Shown: positions 36,740 through 43,802 of the stretch, piece by piece
How the letters are laid out: each line of letters begins with the position of its first letter
How positions within the stretch are numbered: position 1 is the stretch's first letter
Assembly: GCF_001182785.1 (NCBI RefSeq)
Contig: NZ_CP012099.1
Coordinates: forward strand, 550,501-614,500
Source: Bacillus thuringiensis
Lineage (GTDB): Bacteria > Bacillota > Bacilli > Bacillales > Bacillaceae_G
Direction: 5' to 3'
DNA length: 64,000 nt
The notes under the pieces: model-generated
The model's database searches: none
What the model was told of the DNA's origin: nothing
What the model saw: the letters and a program-made list of their open reading frames with translations, nothing else
Program-made: the position numbers and the translations under genes

Positions 36740-37411
36740 TTATTCACTTTTCCATTTATATCCGACTTTATAGACCGTTTCTAAGTAATCTTCAATTGGA
36801 AATCCTTTTTTGCGTAGTTTATCACGGATATTACGAATGTGTGAATCAATGGTTCTATATTCGATATCTGTTTCATAACCCCAAATTTTCTCGATTAAAT
36901 CATCTCGGCTATAAGCACGGTTTGTATTTTGCAAAAATAGCCCGAGTAACGAAAATTCGATAGGTGTCAATGAGATTTTTTCATCATAAACTGTGACAGT
37001 ATGTTTCGTTTTATCCCACTCAATACCATTGAAACTAACAAAGCCATCTTTTTTTGTACGGCGTAATATAGCCTCGATTCGTGCGACTAATACATGCTCA
37101 TCAAATGGTTTTGTAATATAGTCATCTGCCCCCATAGTAAGGCCTTTCACCATATCGTAGTTTTGGTTGCGAGCTGTTAACATAATGATAGGAACGTTGG
37201 AAATTTGACGAATTTGATAGCAAGTATCCCATCCATCCATATTAGGCATCATAACATCTAATAAAATAATATCGAATTCTTTTTGTTCGATTAATTTTAG
37301 TGCTTCAAGGCCAGAGGTAGCTTTCATACAAAAATAGCCGCGAGGGCTTAAGAACAGATCTAATAATCGCAACATACGTTCTTCATCGTCTACTAATAAA
37401 ATTTTTACCAT
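36740..37411 (-). CDS. OmpR-family response regulator
   Basis: A 223-residue regulator: receiver (LLVDDEERML; phospho-acceptor Asp in IILLDVMMPNMDG near 51; Lys in TKPF near 101) and winged helix (about 130-222, LTPIEFSLLGLFLQNTNRAY...IDSHIRNIRDKLR). Start: ATG 37411 has GGGGTG at a proper distance; the GTG at 37423 would overlap that SD. First gene of the regulator-kinase unit. Targets are not evident in the window. Confidence 0.88.
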   Translation of the reverse strand: MVKILLVDDEERMLRLLDLFLSPRGYFCMKATSGLEALKLIEQKEFDIILLDVMMPNMDGWDTCYQIRQISNVPIIMLTARNQNYDMVKGLTMGADDYITKPFDEHVLVARIEAILRRTKKDGFVSFNGIEWDKTKHTVTVYDEKISLTPIEFSLLGLFLQNTNRAYSRDDLIEKIWGYETDIEYRTIDSHIRNIRDKLRKKGFPIEDYLETVYKVGYKWKSE

Positions 37412-37559
37412 AATCTTGTGCACCCCAAACTGTTCATTCTACTTGTATAGTTTACATGAAAATAATAAAAAACTCTTTTTATGTGATTGAATGGAGGGCT
37501 GATTTTTTCGCTCAGAGTAATTGACATAAAAAATGCACTAGTTTTGCACAACTATTTTT

Positions 37560-37724
37560 TATAATAGAAAACGTAGCGACACAAAATACCCTATGTTGCG
37601 ACATAACGTCATGTCATTTTATTTATAAAATGACAATTCCATTCTATTGTGTATGTGAGATAGAGAGGGTTTTCGTATTCACCTCGCATCGGATAAGAAA
37701 AATTTCCTATCTCACACTTTTTTT
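37560..37724 (+). promoter_or_regulatory. Structured leader before 40-residue membrane peptide
   Basis: A -10-like TATAAT (37560-37565) is followed by three inverted repeats: TATGT/ACATA (37592-37605), TGTCATTTTA/TAAAATGACA with TTTA loop (37612-37635, perfect 10 bp) and TGTGAGATAG/CTATCTCACA (37654-37716) directly followed by a T7 run. The last is terminator-like and ends just before the AAAAGGAG SD of the 37742 gene. It could be an attenuator/riboregulator or a separate small RNA of about 150 nt. No known riboswitch class was recognised. Confidence 0.5.
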
Positions 37725-37741
37725 AAAAGGAGATCATACAC

Positions 37742-37864
37742 ATGAATTCAAAAGAAGAAATTTCAAAAAAAGAAAAGCAAGATCGTAATACGGTTGTAAT
37801 GTGTGTTGCCGTATCTATGGTTATTATTATAAGTTGCGTAAATAAAATTTTGGGGATTTTATAA
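37742..37864 (+). CDS. 40-residue single-pass membrane peptide
   Basis: ATG 37742 follows AAAAGGAG. The product has a charged N-terminus (MNSKEEISKKEKQDR) and one membrane segment (about 17-38, TVVMCVAVSMVIIISCVNK). A perfect terminator follows at once, so this is a complete small transcription unit. No homologue recognised by eye. The unusual leader upstream makes regulated expression likely. Confidence 0.65.
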   Translation: MNSKEEISKKEKQDRNTVVMCVAVSMVIIISCVNKILGIL

Positions 37865-37867
37865 TAT

Positions 37868-37908
37868 AAAAAAAGCTGATTGCTTCTTAAGAAGCAATCA
37901 GCTTTTTT
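37868..37908. terminator. Bidirectional terminator between two micropeptide genes
   Basis: AAAAAGCTGATTGCTTC pairs with GAAGCAATCAGCTTTTT, a 17-bp perfect stem with a TTAA loop. It serves the plus-strand 37742 gene and the convergent minus-strand 37927 gene. Confidence 0.9.
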
Positions 37909-37926
37909 CGTTGTTAGGGGGAGTGT

Positions 37927-38016
37927 TCATATAATAAACCAAGGTAAAATTGCTAATCCAGAAGTTATAATTGCTGTAGTAAATATTAAAAGCATAGCTC
38001 GTTTGTTTTGTTTCAT
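37927..38016 (-). CDS. 29-residue hydrophobic micropeptide
   Basis: Minus strand, SD AGAGGAG 8 bp before ATG 38016. Product starts MKQNKRAMLLIFTTAIITSG and ends LAILPWFII: positively charged N-terminus and a single membrane helix. Its promoter (38101-38164) has the same BceR-like box, spacing and -10 as the two 27-residue peptide genes, although the peptide itself is unrelated. Function unknown; small membrane peptides often modulate transporters or kinases. Confidence 0.68.
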   Translation of the reverse strand: MKQNKRAMLLIFTTAIITSGLAILPWFII

Positions 38017-38050
38017 GTCACATTCTCCTCTACATATCAAGTACATGCGA

Positions 38051-38094
38051 TCAGTGTGAGAGGGGGTTCCACACTGAGTAAAGTTTCATTTTAT
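38051..38094 (+). repeat. Relic of bcr1 3' end in micropeptide leader
   Basis: CAGTGTG...CACACTG hairpin followed by AGTAAAGTTTCATTTTAT, similar to the right end of full bcr1 copies (CTGAGTAAAGTTTCACTTTAT). It sits in the 5' untranslated region of the 37927 gene. Confidence 0.5.
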
Positions 38095-38100
38095 ATTTTT

Positions 38101-38164
38101 AGTATAATGAATGGTAAGGATTGGTACGATCGATAAAGGTGACATGAAGATTACATTGTTGTAA
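38101..38164 (-). promoter_or_regulatory. BceR-type operator and promoter of 29-residue micropeptide
   Basis: TTACA-N4-TGTAA (38151-38164), N6-TGTCA, and after exactly 44 bp from the palindrome TATACT (38101-38106), on the minus strand. Confidence 0.6.
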
Positions 38165-38168
38165 TGAA

Positions 38169-38203
38169 AAAAAGCACCTTTCTTATTAAGAAAGATGCTT
38201 TTT
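38169..38203 (-). terminator. Terminator, probably of GNAT paralogue B
   Basis: Stem AAAGCAYCTTTCTT/AAGAAAGRTGCTTT with T-run on the minus strand. A bcr1 copy separates it from the GNAT stop. Confidence 0.75.
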
Positions 38204-38210
38204 GAAAACT

Positions 38211-38362
38211 ACCCCGCTATTTGTGGGCAGTAACTCCCACCTTAAAATTCGGCGAATACGAGGGAGTTAGGTGGGGGATAACTGCCCGTAAAAGTCCGAT
38301 TGGTTCAACTAATACTCAGCGAGGGGTGGAAAAATCTTCCGCTTAGTAAAGTTTCACTTTAT
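38211..38362 (+). repeat. bcr1-type repeat, divergent copy
   Basis: About 150 bp: CCCGCTATTTGTGGGCAG at the left, CTCCCACC...GGTGGGGG hairpin, CCGTAAAAGTCCGATTGG, a 3' hairpin and AAAGTTTCACTTTAT. The left TTTAT is lost and the left stem has drifted, so it is an older copy. Confidence 0.75.
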
Positions 38363-38371
38363 ATTGAAGTA

Positions 38372-38878
38372 TTAATCATTTAAGAACAGAACCATATGTT
38401 CCTCGTCCCAATATTGACCGTTATGTTTTAATGAACGCTCTTGTACGCCGTAAGTTTGGAAACCTAATGACTCATATAGTTTTTTGGCACCAACGTTACC
38501 AACTACAACATCGAGCATGAGTTGTTCTACATGTAATTTATTGGCATTTTCAATAATTGCTTTAATTAGAGCTCGTCCTGCTCCGAGACCACGTGCTTTT
38601 GGAGAAACAAAAACGGAGCCAATTTTTGCTTTATGTTCTTGTTTAATAAATGGTTTTGTTTCTAAAGTAGCGATACCAATTAAATCATTATCTTTGAAGA
38701 CACCTAGAGTATACTTATCCGGATTGCTTAATCGTTTAGCCATAGCAGCCACAGGATCTTCATGTTTAAGAACATCTTCATAAGAAGAGCTAAAAGCTTC
38801 CGGATTCTTCGTTAAACCTTCCATACAAACTTTTAAATATATTTCTGCGTCCTCTGTTGTTAATAAGCGAATTTCCAT
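38372..38878 (-). CDS. GNAT acetyltransferase, paralogue B
   Basis: A 168-residue GNAT protein from ATG 38878 (SD AGGGAGG, 8 bp). The acetyl-CoA loop is VSPKARGLGAGRALIKA and the C-terminal half is nearly the same as the 34571-35083 protein (for example KLYESLGF and NGQYWDEEHMVLFL). The pair is a duplication about 3 kb apart in the same orientation. Substrate unknown. Upstream in-frame codons to 38905 precede the SD and were excluded. Confidence 0.85.
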   Translation of the reverse strand: MEIRLLTTEDAEIYLKVCMEGLTKNPEAFSSSYEDVLKHEDPVAAMAKRLSNPDKYTLGVFKDNDLIGIATLETKPFIKQEHKAKIGSVFVSPKARGLGAGRALIKAIIENANKLHVEQLMLDVVVGNVGAKKLYESLGFQTYGVQERSLKHNGQYWDEEHMVLFLND

Positions 38879-39078
38879 AGTTGTAACCTCCCTGGTGGAT
38901 TTCAAATAAATCCATTACTTTTTATAAGATTGAGTATGTGTTTTTTGTTAGTATTCTCTTTTAATTTGTAAAAGAATGAAAAGATATATGCTACAATGTT
39001 TTGTTTTAATTGTGTAATGAAATTATATATTAACTTTATTAACTATTCAAGTGTTTAATATATTACATTTTTATAACT

Positions 39079-39110
39079 AAAATAACTCCTCAATTGAGGA
39101 GTTATTTTTT
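39079..39110. terminator. Terminator at fdhD 3' end
   Basis: AAAATAACTCCTC, AATT, GAGGAGTTATTTT: long perfect stem, overlapping the fdhD stop by a base or two. Confidence 0.8.
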
Positions 39111-39915
39111 AAACATTGGATTGATAGCCATCAATTCGTATTGGATGTGTGTAAATATTACAAGATTCATTTCTAATAAACCCTACAACTGTAATGCCTA
39201 AATCATGTGCAAGCTGCAATGCCAGTTTTGTTGGAGCGGATTTAGATAGAACAATTTCACATCCGATTTTTGAAACTTTGAGTAAAATTTCAGATGAAAT
39301 ACGTCCGCTAAATGCGATGATTTTTCCTTTAATGGATATATCGTTACGCAAACAATGACCATATATTTTATCTAATGCATTATGTCTTCCAATATCCATT
39401 CTTGATAGGAGGATATTGTCTCGATCACATAGCGCGGTATTGTGAACACCGCCAGTTTGGCGAAATGTAGTAGAAGATTGTTGCAAGGTATTCATTAAGT
39501 GAAAGCATTCTTCAGGAGTAATTTTTACATGTATATCATGTAAGTCTTTTGCTTTTGCTGCGTCGTTTACGAAAATAAAACCTTGTCTACCTTTTCCGCA
39601 GCAAGAAGTGATGTATCGTTTATTATATAAAGTTTGATAGAGCGGATTCACTTTTGATGATTTTACATGGACAATTCCGTTATCCTTTTGAACCCATAGT
39701 TCTTCGACATCTTTATAGGAAGAAATAATCCCCTCAGAAATTAAAAAACCAATTACCATATCTTCAATATAATTTGGTGTGCATACGACTGTTACATATT
39801 CTTCACCATTCAATTTAATAGTAATAGGAGATTCTGTAACAATCTCATCAAGTTGTTTTGAAAATGTACCAGATTGATAGCGTACAACTGTATAAGTCTC
39901 TTGCGTAGGCCCCAT
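39109..39915 (-). CDS. fdhD: Formate dehydrogenase accessory sulfurtransferase
   Basis: A 268-residue FdhD protein. It transfers sulfur from IscS/NifS-type desulfurase to the Mo-cofactor of formate dehydrogenase. Family marks are the Cys motif YITSCCGKGRQG (about 100-110), HNTALCDRDNILLSRMDIGRHNALDKIYG and FSGRISSEILLKV. ATG 39915 follows AAGGGG; codons upstream to 39984 precede this SD and were not used. It is divergent from the formate dehydrogenase operon it serves. Confidence 0.93.
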   Translation of the reverse strand: MGPTQETYTVVRYQSGTFSKQLDEIVTESPITIKLNGEEYVTVVCTPNYIEDMVIGFLISEGIISSYKDVEELWVQKDNGIVHVKSSKVNPLYQTLYNKRYITSCCGKGRQGFIFVNDAAKAKDLHDIHVKITPEECFHLMNTLQQSSTTFRQTGGVHNTALCDRDNILLSRMDIGRHNALDKIYGHCLRNDISIKGKIIAFSGRISSEILLKVSKIGCEIVLSKSAPTKLALQLAHDLGITVVGFIRNESCNIYTHPIRIDGYQSNV

Positions 39916-40215
39916 ATTTAATTCCCCTTTTATATGTATTTCTCTCCCACATTTATCATAAAACAATGGGAAAAATAAAAACACCTATTAGCAAGAAGAT
40001 CACAGATTATTTTGGTTATTATTGTATATGTACGATATAATAGAACTGTAGAATAGTGATATTTTCAAGCTTTCGTAGTTATACCTTATAACATCTAGAA
40101 TCGACTTCATAAGAAAGTATTTGGGTAGAGCGTTTCAAAAATATGTACAGTAATGCGATTTTGAAAACGGATTCATAATTGTGTTGTACAGTTGGTTGTA
40201 AGGAGAGGGGAAACT
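39916..40215. promoter_or_regulatory. fdhD-fdhF divergent spacer with perfect cre site
   Basis: The 300-bp spacer contains TTGAAAACGGATTCA at 40161-40175, matching the cre consensus WTGNAANCGNWNNCW at all positions, about 40 bp before the fdhF start. Catabolite control of formate dehydrogenase is therefore likely. No other clear motif was seen. Confidence 0.7.
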
Positions 40216-43152
40216 ATGGCAGAACAGACAGTCCGTGTAACCGTCGATGGTAAAGAATTTTCTGCATCAGGTGAAAAGACGATACTACAATTATTTAACG
40301 AGAGTAATTTGGAACATCCTCAAATTTGTCATGTACCAGAAGTAGATCCAATTCAAACTTGTGATACGTGTATTGTAGAAGTAAATGGAAAGTTATTGCG
40401 TGCTTGTTCAACAAAATTAGAGAACGGTATGCATATCGAAAGACAGTCCCGGCGTGCAAAAGAGGCACAGACTGAGGCAATGGATCGAATATTAGAGAAT
40501 CATTTATTGTATTGTACCGTTTGTGATAACAATAATGGTAACTGTAAAGTCCACAATACAGTACATATGATGGGGATTGAGGAACAGAAATATCCGTATG
40601 AGCCGAAAGTAAGTGCGTGTGAAGTGGATATGTCACATCCATTTTATCGATATGATCCAAATCAATGTATTGCTTGTGGGCAGTGTGTAGAAGTATGTCA
40701 AAACTTACAAGTGAATGAAACTATATCGATTGATTGGAGCTTAGACCGTCCACGTGTTATTTGGGACAATGGTGTAAGTATAAATGACTCGTCTTGTGTA
40801 AGTTGTGGACAGTGTGTAACAGTATGTCCATGTAATGCGTTAATGGAAAAAACAATGTTGGGTGAAGCTGGATTCATGACTGGATTGAAACCGGATGTGT
40901 TAGATCCGATGATTGATTTTGTAAAGGATGTAGAGCCTGGATATAGTAGTATTTTAGCAGTTTCAGAAGTAGAGGCTGCGATGCGTAAGACGAAAGTGAA
41001 TAAAACAAAAACAGTTTGTACATTTTGTGGTGTAGGTTGTTCATTTGAAGTATGGACGAAAGACCGCCACATTTTGAAAGTACAGCCTGTTTCAGATGCG
41101 CCGGTTAACGGTATTTCCACATGTGTAAAAGGCAAATTTGGATGGGATTTTGTAAACAGTGAAGATCGAATTACAAAGCCATTAATTCGCCAAGGAGATA
41201 TGTTTGTTGAAGCTTCATGGGAAGAGGCTCTTGAAGTTGTTGCATCCAATATGCAGCATATTAAATCAGAATATGGCAGTGATGCATTTGGGTTTATTTC
41301 CTCTTCGAAAGTAACGAATGAAGAAAATTATCTTATGCAAAAACTAGCCCGTCAAATATATGGAACGAATAATGTAGACAACTGTTCCCGTTATTGTCAA
41401 TCTCCAGCAACAGATGGTTTATTTAAAACTGTCGGTATGGGCGGGGACGCTGGAACAGTGAAAGATATTGCGGAAGCCGGCCTTGTCATTATCGTTGGAG
41501 CAAATCCAACAGAAGGACATCCTGTACTTGCAACTCGTGTAAAACGTGCTCATAAATTACATGACCAAAAATTAATTGTGGCGGACCTTCGTAAACATGA
41601 AATGGCAGAGCGTGCGGATTTATTCATTCATCCGCGCCAAGGAACTGATTACGTATGGCTCGCTGGTATTACGAAATATATTATTGATCAAGATTGGCAC
41701 GATAAAAAGTTCATAGCTGAAAATGTGAAGAATTTTGATGAATATAGCAAAATGGTAGAAAAGTATACGCTTGATTATACAGAAGAAATTACGGGGATTT
41801 CGAAAGAAAATCTGAAAGAAATGGCTCGTATGGTATATGAAGCAGATGGTACTTGTGTACTTTGGGGAATGGGTGTAACTCAAAATACTGGAGGAAGTAC
41901 AACTTCAGCAGCAATTTCAAATCTATTGCTTGTTACGGGTAACTATCGTCGTCCTGGTGCAGGAGCATACCCATTACGCGGACATAATAACGTACAAGGT
42001 GCTTGTGATATGGCAACATTACCAAACTGGCTTCCAGGTTACCAAGCAGTTTCAGATGATGCGCTCCGTGCGAAATTTGAAACTGCATACGGTACTACAA
42101 TTCCGAAAGCACCAGGGTTAAATAATATTGCAATGTTACTTGCGGCAGATGAAGGAAAACTGCGTGGTATGTATGTTATGGGTGAAGAAATGGCTTTAGT
42201 AGATTCGAATGCCAACCATGTACAACATATTTTAGCGAATTTAGATTTCCTTGTTGTTCAAGATATGTTCTTGTCGAAAACAGCTCGTTTTGCTGATGTT
42301 ATTTTACCGGCAGCACCAAGCTTAGAAAAAGAGGGAACATTTACGAATACAGAGCGCCGTATTCAAAGATTATATGAAGTATTGAAGCCGCTTGGTGATT
42401 CAAAGCCAGACTGGTGGATTTTACAAAAAGTAGCTCGTGCACTTGGCGGGGACTGGAATTATGAAAGTCCAAGTGAAATCATGGATGAAATTGCATCGCT
42501 TGCACCTTTATATTCTCAGGCGACATACGATCGTTTAGAAGGATGGAATAGTTTATGTTGGGGTAGCCATGATGGTAGCGATACACCACTATTATATGTG
42601 GACGGATTTAACTTCCCAGATAAACTAGCTCGTCTATCATTAGATGAATGGGTACCACCAGTTGTAGCGCCAGATGAGTATGATTTACTTTTAAATAATG
42701 GTCGTATGTTAGAACATTTCCATGAAGGGAATATGACGAATAAATCGGCTGGTATTTTATCTAAAGTATCTGAAGTGTTCGTTGAAATCTCGCCTGAACT
42801 CGCCCTAGAGCGCAATGTGAAAGATGGTGGTCTTGTAGAATTAGCATCACCATTTGGGAAAATTAAAGTACAGGCACTTGTTACAGATCGTGTAACGGGG
42901 AAAGAGCTATATTTACCGATGCATGCAACGGTAAATGAAGAGGCAATCAATATTTTAACTGGAACGGCGACAGATCTTTATACGTGTACACCAGCGTACA
43001 AACAAACGATGGTAAAGATGCGTGTACTACGTGAAAAAGGGAATCGTCCGTTACCATCTTCAAACCCGAGAGATAAAAAGCGTAATCCGCAAAACGGTGT
43101 TGAAATCCAGCAAAAATGGCAAAGAAAACAATACGTATCACTTGTGGACTAG
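40216..43152 (+). CDS. fdhF: Formate dehydrogenase catalytic subunit
   Basis: A 978-residue molybdopterin oxidoreductase of the YjgC/YrhE type. In order: 2Fe-2S domain (about 1-80, CHVPEVDPIQTCDTC), His/Cys 4Fe-4S NuoG-type segment (YCTVCDNNNGNCKVH), two 4Fe-4S clusters (CIACGQCVEVC and CVSCGQCVTVC), then the MopB domain with its own 4Fe-4S (CTFCGVGC...CVKGKFGW), and the likely Mo-ligand Cys in NCSRYCQSPAT (Cys, not selenocysteine). The C-terminal MopB4 molybdopterin-binding part is at about 840-960. It oxidises formate to CO2. ATG 40216 follows AGGAGAGGGG. A DUF1641 gene follows 12 bp later. Confidence 0.9.
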   Translation: MAEQTVRVTVDGKEFSASGEKTILQLFNESNLEHPQICHVPEVDPIQTCDTCIVEVNGKLLRACSTKLENGMHIERQSRRAKEAQTEAMDRILENHLLYCTVCDNNNGNCKVHNTVHMMGIEEQKYPYEPKVSACEVDMSHPFYRYDPNQCIACGQCVEVCQNLQVNETISIDWSLDRPRVIWDNGVSINDSSCVSCGQCVTVCPCNALMEKTMLGEAGFMTGLKPDVLDPMIDFVKDVEPGYSSILAVSEVEAAMRKTKVNKTKTVCTFCGVGCSFEVWTKDRHILKVQPVSDAPVNGISTCVKGKFGWDFVNSEDRITKPLIRQGDMFVEASWEEALEVVASNMQHIKSEYGSDAFGFISSSKVTNEENYLMQKLARQIYGTNNVDNCSRYCQSPATDGLFKTVGMGGDAGTVKDIAEAGLVIIVGANPTEGHPVLATRVKRAHKLHDQKLIVADLRKHEMAERADLFIHPRQGTDYVWLAGITKYIIDQDWHDKKFIAENVKNFDEYSKMVEKYTLDYTEEITGISKENLKEMARMVYEADGTCVLWGMGVTQNTGGSTTSAAISNLLLVTGNYRRPGAGAYPLRGHNNVQGACDMATLPNWLPGYQAVSDDALRAKFETAYGTTIPKAPGLNNIAMLLAADEGKLRGMYVMGEEMALVDSNANHVQHILANLDFLVVQDMFLSKTARFADVILPAAPSLEKEGTFTNTERRIQRLYEVLKPLGDSKPDWWILQKVARALGGDWNYESPSEIMDEIASLAPLYSQATYDRLEGWNSLCWGSHDGSDTPLLYVDGFNFPDKLARLSLDEWVPPVVAPDEYDLLLNNGRMLEHFHEGNMTNKSAGILSKVSEVFVEISPELALERNVKDGGLVELASPFGKIKVQALVTDRVTGKELYLPMHATVNEEAINILTGTATDLYTCTPAYKQTMVKMRVLREKGNRPLPSSNPRDKKRNPQNGVEIQQKWQRKQYVSLVD

Positions 43153-43164
43153 GGGGCGGAGATA

Positions 43165-43647
43165 GTGGCGAAAGAAATTACTGTAATTAAAAAGAAAGTT
43201 GTAACAGAGGAAGAACAGAAACAGCAAGTAGCAGATGAACTTCTAAATGAGCTATCTAATAATCGTGAAGCAGTAGAAGAAACGATGCAGCTTTTAGCAC
43301 AGTTGCAGAAGGCTGGTATATTAGATGCGGTAATTAGTTTACTTGCTGCGAAGGAAGATGTTTCAAAAATCGCTGTGGAGCAATTAAATCGTGAACCCGT
43401 TAAAAATGCGTTAAACAATATGATGGGGGCAGGAGAAGCGTTATCTTCAGTTGACCCAGAAATAACGAAGCAAATTACGTCAAGTTTAGTTACAGGATTG
43501 CAATTTGCAACAGACGAATTAAATAGTGGTAAAAAAACAAAAGTGATGGATTTCTTTAAAGTATTAAAAGATCCAGATATCAATAGAGCTATTACATTCG
43601 GTTTTAGCTTCTTGAAAGCATTTGGACAAGGGTTAGAGAAAAAATAG
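43165..43647 (+). CDS. DUF1641 protein, formate dehydrogenase companion (YjgD/YrhD-like)
   Basis: A 160-residue helical, soluble protein with the DUF1641 pattern (ANQLLNELSNNREAVEETMQLLAQLQKAGILDAV-like; here ADELLNELSNNREAVEETMQ). Family members follow formate dehydrogenase genes in Bacillus (yjgD, yrhD) and may be assembly or regulatory subunits, but no activity is established that I can cite. GTG start after GGGCGGAG. Operon with the catalytic subunit and ends at a terminator. Confidence 0.82.
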   Translation: MAKEITVIKKKVVTEEEQKQQVADELLNELSNNREAVEETMQLLAQLQKAGILDAVISLLAAKEDVSKIAVEQLNREPVKNALNNMMGAGEALSSVDPEITKQITSSLVTGLQFATDELNSGKKTKVMDFFKVLKDPDINRAITFGFSFLKAFGQGLEKK

Positions 43648-43655
43648 AATAAATG

Positions 43656-43687
43656 AAAAAGTGATGGGAAGTAGCCATCACTTTTTT
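43656..43687 (+). terminator. Intrinsic terminator of formate dehydrogenase operon
   Basis: AAAAAGTGATGG and CCATCACTTTTT, 12-bp stem plus T-run. Confidence 0.9.
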
Positions 43688-43802
43688 CATTATATGTATA
43701 AGAGTGTTCATGTTAAGCGGAATATATTATTATTAAAAAGATGGATTAGAACTGGAAATGTGGAATCCATCTCAAATACCGTTTTAGAATTTGGAGGAAT
43801 AT

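Noticed and set aside
36709..36963. 84-residue plus-strand ORF opposite the response-regulator gene
   Set aside because: No SD and antisense to the conserved winged-helix coding region.
37521..37526. TTGACA as -35 of the 40-residue peptide gene
   Set aside because: It is 33 bp from the TATAAT at 37560, too far for a -35; the -35 of that promoter remains unknown.
42516..42950. 144-residue ORF antisense to fdhF
   Set aside because: Shadow frame of a well-supported molybdoenzyme; no SD or recognisable domain.
40216..43152. Selenocysteine formate dehydrogenase
   Set aside because: The Mo-ligand position is encoded by a Cys codon and there is no in-frame TGA.
43149..43583. 144-residue ORF antisense to the DUF1641 gene
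   Set aside because: No SD, lies wholly opposite a recognised gene and is composed of its reverse codons.
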